A DNA stretch of 5,710 nt from Pseudobdellovibrionaceae bacterium (GCA_022843085.1 JALHOI010000222.1:1-5710), one strand, 5' to 3'. Shown: positions 1 through 5,710, counted from the stretch's first letter. Notes: generated by a model from the letters alone, not told the origin. Numbers and translations: made by a program.

Positions 1-17
1 CGTGCCAATAGGCTAAC

Positions 18-21
18 AGGA
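18..21 (+). promoter_or_regulatory. Ribosome binding site of fliE
   Basis: AGGA lies 8 nt upstream of the ATG at position 30 and supports that start. The 17 bases before it are too short to show a promoter. Two frames reach a stop there (TAG at 9-11, TAA at 14-16), so the end of an upstream gene could lie here. In this kind of operon flgC would be expected, but nothing in these few bases confirms it. Confidence 0.7.
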
Positions 22-29
22 CCAAAACC

Positions 30-374
30 ATGGATGGTTTGTCGATCCGTCAAGGGCAGAATCTTCTCGATACCGGGAACACCGTTAAAGAGATGCGCGC
101 GAATGAACTGAACGCGCAAAAGAATGCGGGGCTTGCGGCTCCTGCTGATGGAAGTGGTTCGTTTCAGAACGTGCTTCGCGACGCGATCAACCAAACCAAT
201 GCCATGCAAAAGCAAGCTGACGTGCAGATTCAAGATCTTGCCACGGGCAAGACGACGAATATTCCAGAGGTGATGATGCAGGTTGAAAAAGCCGACATCG
301 CCCTGCGCTTGATGACCCAAGTCCGAAACAAAATCATCGACGCGTACCAAGAGGTCATGAGGATGCAAGTCTGA
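30..374 (+). CDS. fliE: Flagellar hook-basal body protein FliE (MS ring-rod junction)
   Basis: FliE is a small secreted rod component that links the FliF MS ring to the proximal rod and is needed for export of later rod and hook proteins. The product has 114 residues, a usual length for the family. The N-terminal 40 residues are poorly conserved and rich in Asn, Ala and Gly. The conserved part starts at about residue 45 (SFQNVLRDAINQTNAMQKQAD), passes through the ATGKTTNIPEVMMQVEKADIAL segment split across residues 71-92, and ends in the family hallmark VRNKIIDAYQEVMRMQV at residues 98-114. No signal peptide is seen, as expected for a type III export substrate. The ATG has AGGA 8 nt upstream. 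It is the first gene of the run seen here and is followed by a 71-nt gap before fliF. The assignment is firm. Confidence 0.96.
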   Translation: MDGLSIRQGQNLLDTGNTVKEMRANELNAQKNAGLAAPADGSGSFQNVLRDAINQTNAMQKQADVQIQDLATGKTTNIPEVMMQVEKADIALRLMTQVRNKIIDAYQEVMRMQV

Positions 375-390
375 CCCGAGGGTCTTCGGG
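375..390 (+). other. Small hairpin directly after the fliE stop
   Basis: CCCGAG (375-380) and TTCGGG (385-390) can pair as a 6-bp stem, five Watson-Crick pairs plus one G-U, around the loop GGTC. It begins on the base after the fliE stop codon. No U-tract follows immediately; the nearest T-run is at 413-417. A classical intrinsic terminator is therefore unlikely. An RNA stability or processing element between fliE and fliF is possible but is inference. Confidence 0.4.
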
Positions 391-435
391 CAATTCTGTC
401 TGCGTGTCTTGATTTTTGATTCTGAGTGAATTTTC

Positions 436-440
436 GAGGG
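436..440 (+). promoter_or_regulatory. Ribosome binding site of fliF
   Basis: GAGGG ends 5 nt before the ATG at 446. It lies in the fliE-fliF gap, whose second half (about 405-435) is T-rich and contains TTGATT twice (409-414 and 416-421). I could not find a convincing -10 partner for either copy, so no promoter is called. Confidence 0.7.
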
Positions 441-445
441 TGTAG

Positions 446-2092
446 ATGCAAGGTTTGTTTCAAAATATTTTCGTACAATTTCGAGACTTCTATAAAAATC
501 TGACGCCGGTCAAACGGATGTCGATGATCGCCGTTACTCTCATCGTTATTGCGACAGCAGGAATGATGGGTTTGATGATGGCGGGCACCGATTTTATTCC
601 GGTTCTGACGAACGTTCCCGCTGACCAAACAGCGATCGTTGTCGATAAACTTCAAGCGAAGAACATTCCGTTTCGTGTTCAAGACGGCGGAAAAACCATC
701 ACAGTTCCGAAAGAGCTTTTGCATTCAACGCAAATGGCACTGATGTCCGAAATCGGCTCGGGAAAAATTGGCACGATTGGCTTTGAACTTTTTGATAAGC
801 AAGATTTTGGAACTTCCTCGTACGCGCAGAGAATCAACTATCAGCGGGCTCTGCAGGGCGAATTGACACGTGCGATCAATACGCTCGACGCCGTCAAGCG
901 GTCGAAGATCATGTTGGCGCTTCCGCCCAAAAAGACGTTTCTCGAAGAAGGCGGCGTCGCCACGGCGTCGGTCGTTGTCGAACTACACCCAGGTAAAACC
1001 CTCTCTGAAGATCAGGTTCGCGGTATTCGGCATCTCGTGGGAAGTTCGGTCGAAGGCCTTGATCCAGATAAGGTTACGGTCGTCGACTCGCGCGGCAAGA
1101 TGATCTCTCGACCCGACGGAGCTAGCGGTGGTTCGAACGCTTTGGCCGAAACCAAAGCTAAAATGGAACACGACATCGAAGAACGGGTCGAATCGATCCT
1201 TGCGAAGGTCGTTGGCCAGGGCAAAGTTATGGTCCGCGTCAATGCTCAGCTCAACCATCGTCAGACGCAGACATCAGAAGAATCCGTTGATCCAGAAAAA
1301 ACAGCGCTTCTCGCTTCATCGACCGAAGAAGAGAGACTCGACGGGGCGCGAACAAATCCGACAGGAGTCCCGGGGGCTCGTGCGAATATTCCTGGCGCGC
1401 AGGAAGCCGGTCAGGTCGGCTTTAGCCAGAACGTCGCCAAAGAATTGAAGACTCAAAATTACGTTGTTCCGAAAACTGTTCGCAACACCAGCGAAGCGGC
1501 AGGCGGTCTCGAACGCATTACCGTTTCGGTTCTAGTCGATGGGGTCACATCTTCAAAGACGAACGACAAAGGCGAGGTTGAAGAATCATGGGTACCCCGC
1601 TCGCCCGAAGAAGTTGCAAAATTTGATGCGATTGTAAAAAACGCGATCGGATTTAGCGATCAACGGGGCGACTCGGTCAAAATTGAATCGATGCGTTTCG
1701 AAAAAGAGGACTTCACCGAAAGCGACAAGTGGATGACCACTGTCGAGCGCAAGAAACTTGTAAACTCAGTTTTGAAGTGGCTGCTTCTGGGCGGAGTCCT
1801 CGCGGCGTTCTTCCTACTCGTCATTCGGCCATTCATGCGATGGATCACCGATAGCTTTCAAGATTCGGTCGAAGATCTTTTGCCTCGCACGATCGAAGAG
1901 CTTGAGCAGCTTCAATCGGTCGATAATTCATTGCCTGGAATGTCGAGCGCCTTGCCGGTTTTAGAAGAGTCTCTTGATCCCGATAAAGCTGAATCTGAAC
2001 TTCTTCGTGAGCGCATCATGACCTTGATGGGTAAAGACGAAGAAAAAGCCTCTGGCGCCTTTAGCCTCTGGTTGATCCGAAAGGACACTTAA
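446..2092 (+). CDS. fliF: Flagellar MS-ring protein FliF
   Basis: FliF is the inner-membrane protein that assembles into the MS ring, the platform for the rotor, rod and export gate. At 548 residues it is close to the usual 520-570. A first membrane helix spans about residues 25-47, after a basic N-terminus. Ring-building domains follow. RBM1 (about 48-115) leads into RBM2, which has the diagnostic FGTSSYAQRINYQRALQGEL split over residues 121-140 and a YscJ-type core (SKIMLALPPKK, VVVELHPG, IRHLVGSSVEGL). RBM3 (about 230-435) is interrupted by a Gly/Pro-rich beta-collar insert with NYVVPKTV at 338-345. A second membrane helix spans about 443-460. The acidic cytoplasmic tail (461-548) ends in GAFSLWLIRKDT, the place where FliG binds in characterised FliFs. 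The start is supported by GAGGG 5 nt upstream. The stop is 3 nt before fliG. The assignment is firm; domain edges are approximate. Confidence 0.98.
   Translation: MQGLFQNIFVQFRDFYKNLTPVKRMSMIAVTLIVIATAGMMGLMMAGTDFIPVLTNVPADQTAIVVDKLQAKNIPFRVQDGGKTITVPKELLHSTQMALMSEIGSGKIGTIGFELFDKQDFGTSSYAQRINYQRALQGELTRAINTLDAVKRSKIMLALPPKKTFLEEGGVATASVVVELHPGKTLSEDQVRGIRHLVGSSVEGLDPDKVTVVDSRGKMISRPDGASGGSNALAETKAKMEHDIEERVESILAKVVGQGKVMVRVNAQLNHRQTQTSEESVDPEKTALLASSTEEERLDGARTNPTGVPGARANIPGAQEAGQVGFSQNVAKELKTQNYVVPKTVRNTSEAAGGLERITVSVLVDGVTSSKTNDKGEVEESWVPRSPEEVAKFDAIVKNAIGFSDQRGDSVKIESMRFEKEDFTESDKWMTTVERKKLVNSVLKWLLLGGVLAAFFLLVIRPFMRWITDSFQDSVEDLLPRTIEELEQLQSVDNSLPGMSSALPVLEESLDPDKAESELLRERIMTLMGKDEEKASGAFSLWLIRKDT
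2081..2085 (+). promoter_or_regulatory. Ribosome binding site of fliG, inside the end of fliF
   Basis: AAGGA lies within the last codons of fliF (encoding the final Lys-Asp-Thr), 10 nt before the fliG ATG at 2096. The spacing is slightly long but usable. Because the site is inside coding sequence that terminates only 3 nt before fliG, fliG initiation is probably coupled to translation of fliF. Confidence 0.6.
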
Positions 2093-2095
2093 CTT

Positions 2096-3148
2096 ATGTC
2101 ATCAGGAACAGCGGTCAAACTTCAGAAGCCAGATTCGTTCGACTTCGAAAGCCTGCGCGGCTTCGAAAAGGCGGCCATTCTTGTGAATTATCTTGGGCCC
2201 GAGGCGGCTAAGGTTCTGCTCAAGCGCATGGACGACGGCGATATTCGAAAGCTACTCACGGTCATGAGCAAGTATCGGATCGTGCCGATTTCGATCACCA
2301 AAAAAGTTTTGGAAGAGTACTACGAACTTGTGAGCGAGTCTGAAGATTACATTTTCTCAGACCGTACGGTTGCAAAAGAGACGGTCATCGATGCGCTGGG
2401 GGAAGAGCGTGCGCGTGGTGTTTTGGGCCACTTGAGCGTGAATTCTTCTCAGCGGCCGCAGCTAGAATCTCTTGAAAGTGTCGACGCCAAGTCGCTTGCA
2501 AACTTTCTTGTCAATGAACATCCACAGACTGTGTCTGTCATCTTGGCGCACCTCGAGCCCGAGAAAAAAGGTGAGGTTCTAAAGCGCTTACCCGAGGCGT
2601 TTCAGGCTGAAGTCGTTCTTCGCATGGCAAATCTTGAGCATGTTGCACCAGAACTTATTGCTGAAGTCGACCGAGTTCTTAAAGAAGAGCTCGCAAGCGT
2701 CGGAACAACTGAAGCCGCTGCACTTGGCGGCGTTCAGCCGGTGGCAGAAATGCTGAACGTCATGGATAAGAATACTGAAAAAGCTATTATGGCTCGAATC
2801 GAAGAAAAAGATCCAATTCTGGCCGAAGAGATTCGCAAACTCATGTTTGTTTTCGAAGACATTATCAAAATCGACGACAAGGGAATTCAAACGCTTCTCA
2901 AAGAAGTTCCGAACGACAAACTTCTGTTGGCTCTCAAAACCGCGAACGAAGAAATTCGAAACAAGATCTTCAAGAATATTTCGCAGCGAGCTGCACAGAT
3001 GCTCAAAGACGATCTTTCGAATCTCGGCCCGTCGAGGTTGTCGGATGTCGAAGGCGCGCAAGTTGAGATTGTTAACGTCGCTCGTCGACTCGAGGCTGAG
3101 GGTAAAATCCTTATCGCTCGTGGCGGCAGCGAAGATGCCATGGTCTAA
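2096..3148 (+). CDS. fliG: Flagellar motor switch protein FliG
   Basis: FliG is the rotor protein of the C ring. It binds the FliF tail through its N-terminal domain, FliM through its middle and C-terminal domains, and the stator MotA through a C-terminal charged helix. The product has 350 residues, somewhat longer than the roughly 330 of enteric FliG, through an N-terminal extension. Visible landmarks are the N-domain LRGFEKAAILVNYLGPEAA, the EHPQT motif at 141-145, the GG hinge at 211-212 and the MFVFEDI motif at 250-256. The C-terminal torque helix region is intact: K281, R298, D305, D306 and R314 match the five charged residues known to matter in E. coli (K264, R281, D288, D289, R297) with a constant offset of 17. 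The C-terminus, RRLEAEGKILIARGG, is typical. All features indicate a functional switch protein. The gene sits 3 nt after fliF, as expected for two proteins that assemble together. Confidence 0.98.
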   Translation: MSSGTAVKLQKPDSFDFESLRGFEKAAILVNYLGPEAAKVLLKRMDDGDIRKLLTVMSKYRIVPISITKKVLEEYYELVSESEDYIFSDRTVAKETVIDALGEERARGVLGHLSVNSSQRPQLESLESVDAKSLANFLVNEHPQTVSVILAHLEPEKKGEVLKRLPEAFQAEVVLRMANLEHVAPELIAEVDRVLKEELASVGTTEAAALGGVQPVAEMLNVMDKNTEKAIMARIEEKDPILAEEIRKLMFVFEDIIKIDDKGIQTLLKEVPNDKLLLALKTANEEIRNKIFKNISQRAAQMLKDDLSNLGPSRLSDVEGAQVEIVNVARRLEAEGKILIARGGSEDAMV

Positions 3149-3153
3149 GATCC

Positions 3154-3159
3154 GAGGAG
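3154..3159 (+). promoter_or_regulatory. Strong ribosome binding site of fliH
   Basis: GAGGAG lies 6 nt before the ATG at 3166, in the 17-nt gap after the fliG stop. It is the best Shine-Dalgarno match in the window and fixes the fliH start. Confidence 0.8.
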
Positions 3160-3165
3160 CAAGCG

Positions 3166-3996
3166 ATGGCAGGGTTAAACTTGAACAAAATTTTATCGAA
3201 GCTAGATGCGGGGACTCGCGTCGTCGAGTACACGCCACGCGAGTTTCCAAATCGAACGTCCGAAGTTGCCATCGAATTCGTCAAGTACCAAGCGGGCCTT
3301 GAAAACCCCGATTTTAAAATTGATCGTATTGTTTCTTTGACGACCGGTATCGCCGAGCTCGAAAAAGTGTCGCTGGCAGAACGAGTTGAGATTGAAGCCC
3401 TTGAACGTCTGAAGCAGCTGCAAGAAGAAGCCTACCGGCAGGGCTACGACCTCGGCCGCGACGAAGGCCAGGAATCAGCCTACCGCGAAAAAACCGATGA
3501 ACTATCGACGAGCCTTCGAAAAATTGACCGCGTCATGCAGGTGCTAGAAAATTTAAAGGCCGAGCTCGTCAAGCAAAACGAAGCGTCGCTTGTGACGCTC
3601 GTCTATCAGCTTGCTGCAAAAATTGCGATGGCTGAGGTAAAGCAAAATCCCGAGCTGATTCTTCCAATCATATCGGAAGCCGCAATGGGTTCGCAGGATG
3701 AAGAGAACATCATCATCAAATTGGCAAATTCAGATCTTGATTTTCTCGATAGCGTCAAAGAGCGACTGGGGCAAGATTTCGAGTTTGCAAAGCGTGCGAA
3801 GCTTGAGGGGAGTGACCAGATTCAGGCCGGTGGTTGTGTGATTGTAACGAATTTTGGTCAGGTCGATGCCACGATAGAAAAGCGGCTCGAAAAAGTTTGG
3901 GCCAATGTTCAGATGAAGCTGCCGAAAAAATCCGACATCTTGCAAGACCCCTCGGGCAGTGAAGAACCATCGGGCAGCACTGAAGGGCCCGCGTGA
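3166..3996 (+). CDS. fliH: Flagellar export ATPase regulator/stator FliH
   Basis: FliH dimers bind the N-terminus of the FliI ATPase, restrain its activity and tether it to the C ring and export gate. The product has 276 residues, in the upper range for the family. A variable N-terminus (1-60) is followed by a charged, probably coiled-coil helix (about 62-140). That helix carries the family's glycine repeat G93-x3-G97-x3-G101, flanked by AYRQ and ESAY as is usual for FliH. The C-terminal domain (about 140-250) is the V-ATPase subunit E-like part that contacts FliI, with the signature GGCVIVTNFGQVDATIEKRL at 222-241. Two oddities are seen. There is no tryptophan in the N-terminal region; the only Trp is W245. 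A non-conserved acidic tail (about 260-276) contains the repeat PSGSEE/PSGSTE. The stop overlaps the fliI start by 4 nt. The assignment rests on motifs plus context and is firm. Confidence 0.95.
   Translation: MAGLNLNKILSKLDAGTRVVEYTPREFPNRTSEVAIEFVKYQAGLENPDFKIDRIVSLTTGIAELEKVSLAERVEIEALERLKQLQEEAYRQGYDLGRDEGQESAYREKTDELSTSLRKIDRVMQVLENLKAELVKQNEASLVTLVYQLAAKIAMAEVKQNPELILPIISEAAMGSQDEENIIIKLANSDLDFLDSVKERLGQDFEFAKRAKLEGSDQIQAGGCVIVTNFGQVDATIEKRLEKVWANVQMKLPKKSDILQDPSGSEEPSGSTEGPA
3949..3984 (+). repeat. Degenerate 18-bp tandem duplication in the 3' end of fliH
   Basis: Two in-frame 18-bp units (3949-3966 and 3967-3984) match at 13 of 18 positions and encode PSGSEE and PSGSTE. They share an intact TCGGGCAG core. 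They form most of the extra C-terminal tail of FliH, beyond the conserved domain. The simplest reading is an old small duplication in an unconstrained tail. Confidence 0.6.
3982..3987 (+). promoter_or_regulatory. Ribosome binding site of fliI, inside fliH
   Basis: GAAGGG ends 5 nt before the GTG start of fliI at 3993. It supports this GTG over any later codon: the first in-frame ATG is near residue 39, inside the conserved beta-barrel. The site lies in the fliH tail codons. Confidence 0.65.
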
Positions 3997-5339
3997 GTAC
4001 TCCGGACCGCGACGGGCTGACACTCGACTTAGGTAGCTACGGCGATTTCGTGCAACGGCATCGTGCGACAGAGGAATCTGGAAAAATCACTCAGGTCGTG
4101 GGTCCCATGATGCTTGGCTTTTTGCCAGGCTCGGCGGTCGGTTCAGCGTGCCGCATTCACCCGTCGGGTGGTCAAGATCCCTTTCTGGCAGAAGTCGTCG
4201 GCTTCCGCGATCGGCACGTCATCTTGATGCCGCTTGGTGAAATGAAAGGCGTGGGGCTTGGTTCGCGCGTTGTACTTGAGCAGTCGAATTCAACGCTGCG
4301 GGCTGGTGCAGCACTTCTAGGCCGAATCATTGATGGTGTTGGCGAACCGCTCGACGGCCTCGGACCTATTGATGCGCATGAAGAACGGCCTATCTACGCC
4401 ACTTCGGTTAACCCGCTTGATCGCGAACCAATTCGTGAGATTTCGGATCTCGGAGTTCGGGCGATCAATGCTCTGATCACTGTCGGGCGCGGCCAACGAG
4501 TCGGAATCATGGCTGGTTCGGGTGTCGGCAAGTCGGTGCTAATGGGTATGATGGCGCGTTCATCAAACGCTGACGTCAATGTGATCGCGATGATTGGCGA
4601 ACGCGGTCGCGAAGTGAAAGAGTTTGTCGAAGAAGTTCTCGGACCTGAGGGATTAAAAAGATCTGTCATCGTATGCTCGACAAGTGATAAAAGCCCGTTG
4701 CTTCGCATGCGAGGCGCTTTCGTCGCCACTACGATTGCCGAGTATTTTGCATCCCAAGGCAAACATGTTTTAATGATGATGGATTCGGTCACTCGTTTTG
4801 CGATGGCCGCACGAGAAATTGGTCTCGCGGCCGGCGAGCCACCAGCATCGAAGGGATATACTCCAAGCGTTTTCGCAGCTTTACCGAAGCTGCTTGAAAG
4901 AGCAGGATCCTTCGCAAACGGCGGAAGTATCACCGGTCTTTACACCGTCCTTGTCGAGGGCGACGACATGAATGACGTCATCGGTGACGCCGTTCGGTCG
5001 ATCGTAGATGGTCACTTCGTGCTTGATCGAAAGCTTGCAGCGAAAGGCCACTTTCCTGCGATTGATGTTCTGCCCAGCACCAGCCGGGTCATGCGCCAAA
5101 TTGTTCCTAAAGAATTTTTAGAGCTTTCGAGGCGTATGCGCGAAACAATCGCGATTTACCGCGAAGCTGAGGATCTGGTGAATATCGGTGCCTACAAGGC
5201 TGGAGCAAACCCGAAGATTGATGAAGCGCTTCGGCTTTATCCAGAGATCGAAATGTTCTTGCGGCAAGATGTTGAAGAAGCAACTTCGATCGAAGACTGC
5301 GCGAGGCGAATGGTTCAAATTATGGGTCGTGGGCGGTAA
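3993..5339 (+). CDS. fliI: Flagellum-specific type III export ATPase FliI
   Basis: FliI is the F1-beta-like hexameric ATPase that helps unfold and deliver flagellar substrates to the export gate. It works in the cytoplasm with FliH and FliJ. The product has 448 residues, normal for the family. An N-terminal beta-barrel (about 28-100) includes GKITQVVGPM and the LLGRIIDGVGEPLDG segment that follows it. The catalytic domain has Walker A AGSGVGKS (174-181, K180), the catalytic-glutamate motif GERGREV (E203), and Walker B LMMMD (260-264). The PASKGYTPSVFAALPKLLER segment is typical of type III secretion ATPases. The ATPase alpha/beta signature PAIDVLPSTS lies at 355-364 and is followed by R365, near the usual arginine-finger position. 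A helical C-terminal domain ends in MVQIMGRGR. All catalytic residues are present. The GTG start overlaps the fliH stop (GTGA), which indicates translational coupling. Vacuolar-type or F1 ATPases are ruled out by these motifs and by the neighbours. Confidence 0.98.
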   Translation: MSTPDRDGLTLDLGSYGDFVQRHRATEESGKITQVVGPMMLGFLPGSAVGSACRIHPSGGQDPFLAEVVGFRDRHVILMPLGEMKGVGLGSRVVLEQSNSTLRAGAALLGRIIDGVGEPLDGLGPIDAHEERPIYATSVNPLDREPIREISDLGVRAINALITVGRGQRVGIMAGSGVGKSVLMGMMARSSNADVNVIAMIGERGREVKEFVEEVLGPEGLKRSVIVCSTSDKSPLLRMRGAFVATTIAEYFASQGKHVLMMMDSVTRFAMAAREIGLAAGEPPASKGYTPSVFAALPKLLERAGSFANGGSITGLYTVLVEGDDMNDVIGDAVRSIVDGHFVLDRKLAAKGHFPAIDVLPSTSRVMRQIVPKEFLELSRRMRETIAIYREAEDLVNIGAYKAGANPKIDEALRLYPEIEMFLRQDVEEATSIEDCARRMVQIMGRGR

Positions 5340-5342
5340 GCC

Positions 5343-5710
5343 GTGGCGTTCGTCTTTCGGCTTCAAAAAGTCCTCGAACATCGCCGACGCCTTGAGGACG
5401 ACGCGAAGCGGGCCTACATGGACGCACAGTCAAAAACCGCACTTGCGATTCGAGATCTTGATGGCTTGTACCGAGCGATCGACGATGCCAGGTTGCGTGG
5501 GCATCAGCTTCAGACCGGAGCTTCTGATCGGCAAATGGCCCCATCACTTCAAAACGTTGACCATTTCATCAACGGTCAAAAAATTCGAATCGAACGCCAG
5601 CGGGCCGTCATTCGAGACCTGAAGAGTGTCGAAGAGCACTTTCAAGAGGCCCTCATCGGCGCGGCTCGCGAGCGGAAGACGATGGAGAAACTTCGCGAAC
5701 GACACTTGAG
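5343..5710 (+). CDS. fliJ: Flagellar export protein FliJ (3' end beyond window)
   Basis: FliJ is a small, soluble, antiparallel coiled-coil protein. It inserts into the FliI hexamer like the gamma subunit of F1-ATPase and also contacts the gate protein FlhA and chaperones. From a GTG at 5343 the frame is open to the window edge, giving 122 residues and no stop. The family is usually about 145-150 residues, so most of the protein is present. The N-terminus reads MAFVFRLQKVLEHRRRLED, close to the FliJ pattern F-x-F-R-L-Q-x-V-L-x-x-R. The rest is a highly charged helix without Pro-rich breaks, apart from a short turn near residues 61-71, as expected for two coiled-coil arms. The start is 3 nt after the fliI stop and in the same frame. 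Its Shine-Dalgarno is weak (GGCGG at 5332-5336), so initiation is probably coupled to fliI. A later ATG at 5418 would remove the conserved N-terminus and is unlikely. Confidence 0.92.
   Translation, partial: MAFVFRLQKVLEHRRRLEDDAKRAYMDAQSKTALAIRDLDGLYRAIDDARLRGHQLQTGASDRQMAPSLQNVDHFINGQKIRIERQRAVIRDLKSVEEHFQEALIGAARERKTMEKLRERHL

Noticed and set aside
375..420. Intrinsic terminator between fliE and fliF.
   Set aside because: The stem is only 6 bp with a G-U pair and is not followed directly by a U-run. Termination here would also separate genes that are normally co-expressed.
405..445. A sigma-70 type promoter using TTGATT in the fliE-fliF gap.
   Set aside because: No acceptable -10 hexamer lies 16-18 nt downstream of either TTGATT copy.
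230..724. A 164-codon open frame on the minus strand across the end of fliE and the start of fliF.
   Set aside because: It lies opposite two well-supported genes, crosses their junction, and its product is Arg/His/Cys-rich with no recognisable domain. It looks like a by-product of codon bias on the coding strand.
769..784. TGGCACG followed by GGCTT, resembling a sigma-54 -24/-12 element.
   Set aside because: The -12 half lacks the TTGC core, it sits inside fliF coding sequence, and no gene start lies at a suitable distance.
2588..3250. A 220-codon minus-strand open frame opposite fliG and the start of fliH.
   Set aside because: It is entirely antisense to strongly conserved coding sequence, with a Phe/Cys/Ser-rich composition and no known motif or convincing ribosome binding site.
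4112..4130. A 7-bp hairpin with a T5 loop within early fliI.
   Set aside because: It encodes the conserved beta-barrel residues, has no adjacent U-tract, and one pair is a wobble. Coincidence in coding sequence is the simpler reading.
4394..4933. A 179-codon minus-strand open frame opposite the fliI catalytic domain.
   Set aside because: It is antisense to the most conserved part of fliI, and its Pro/Ser/Arg/Thr-rich product resembles a reverse-complement shadow.
5188..5622. A 144-codon plus-strand open frame across the end of fliI and into fliJ.
   Set aside because: It is out of frame with both. The frame starting at GTG 5343 has a clear FliJ N-terminus, so this is a shadow.
1..5710. A novel defence, mobile or secondary-metabolite system hidden in the window.
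   Set aside because: About 98% of the bases are accounted for by six intact or edge-cut flagellar genes in canonical order. There is no insertion, fusion, repeat array or unexplained stretch over 71 bases.

Overview
The window is a compact run of bacterial flagellar genes, all on the + strand and in the order fliE, fliF, fliG, fliH, fliI, fliJ. The last gene is cut by the right edge. This is the conserved core that builds the MS ring (FliF), its rod junction (FliE), the rotor/switch protein (FliG) and the cytoplasmic ATPase complex of the flagellar type III export apparatus (FliH, FliI, FliJ). All five complete genes are intact, with full-length products and the expected family motifs. I saw no mobile element, RNA gene, CRISPR array or foreign insert.

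Layout: bases 1-29 hold only the fliE ribosome binding site and perhaps the unresolvable 3' end of an upstream gene. fliE (30-374) is followed by the only sizeable gap (375-445), which carries a small hairpin and the fliF ribosome binding site. From fliF onward the genes are packed: 3 nt separate fliF and fliG, 17 nt fliG and fliH, fliH and fliI overlap by 4 nt, and 3 nt separate fliI and fliJ. This packing suggests one polycistronic transcript with translational coupling, strongest across the export-ATPase genes. No promoter or terminator can be supported, so the transcript probably starts upstream and continues downstream.

How the genes work together: FliF makes the membrane ring. FliE joins that ring to the rod. 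FliG sits on FliF's cytoplasmic tail and carries the torque residues. FliH holds the FliI hexamer near the export gate, and FliJ acts as the central stalk of that ATPase.

Organism: a Gram-negative-type flagellated bacterium with base composition near 50% GC by eye. The gene order fits many Proteobacteria and relatives. The style of FliG (KLLLALKTANEEIRNKIFK), of FliF and of the short FliI recalls Bdellovibrio-like or deltaproteobacterial lineages. That placement is from memory of protein style and is only moderately supported.

I did not find a previously undescribed system. The points worth a second look are small departures in otherwise ordinary proteins: FliH lacks N-terminal tryptophans and has a repeated acidic tail that overlies the fliI start signals; FliF has an altered collar motif and an unusual C-terminal tail; and the fliI-fliJ junction is in frame with a single stop codon.
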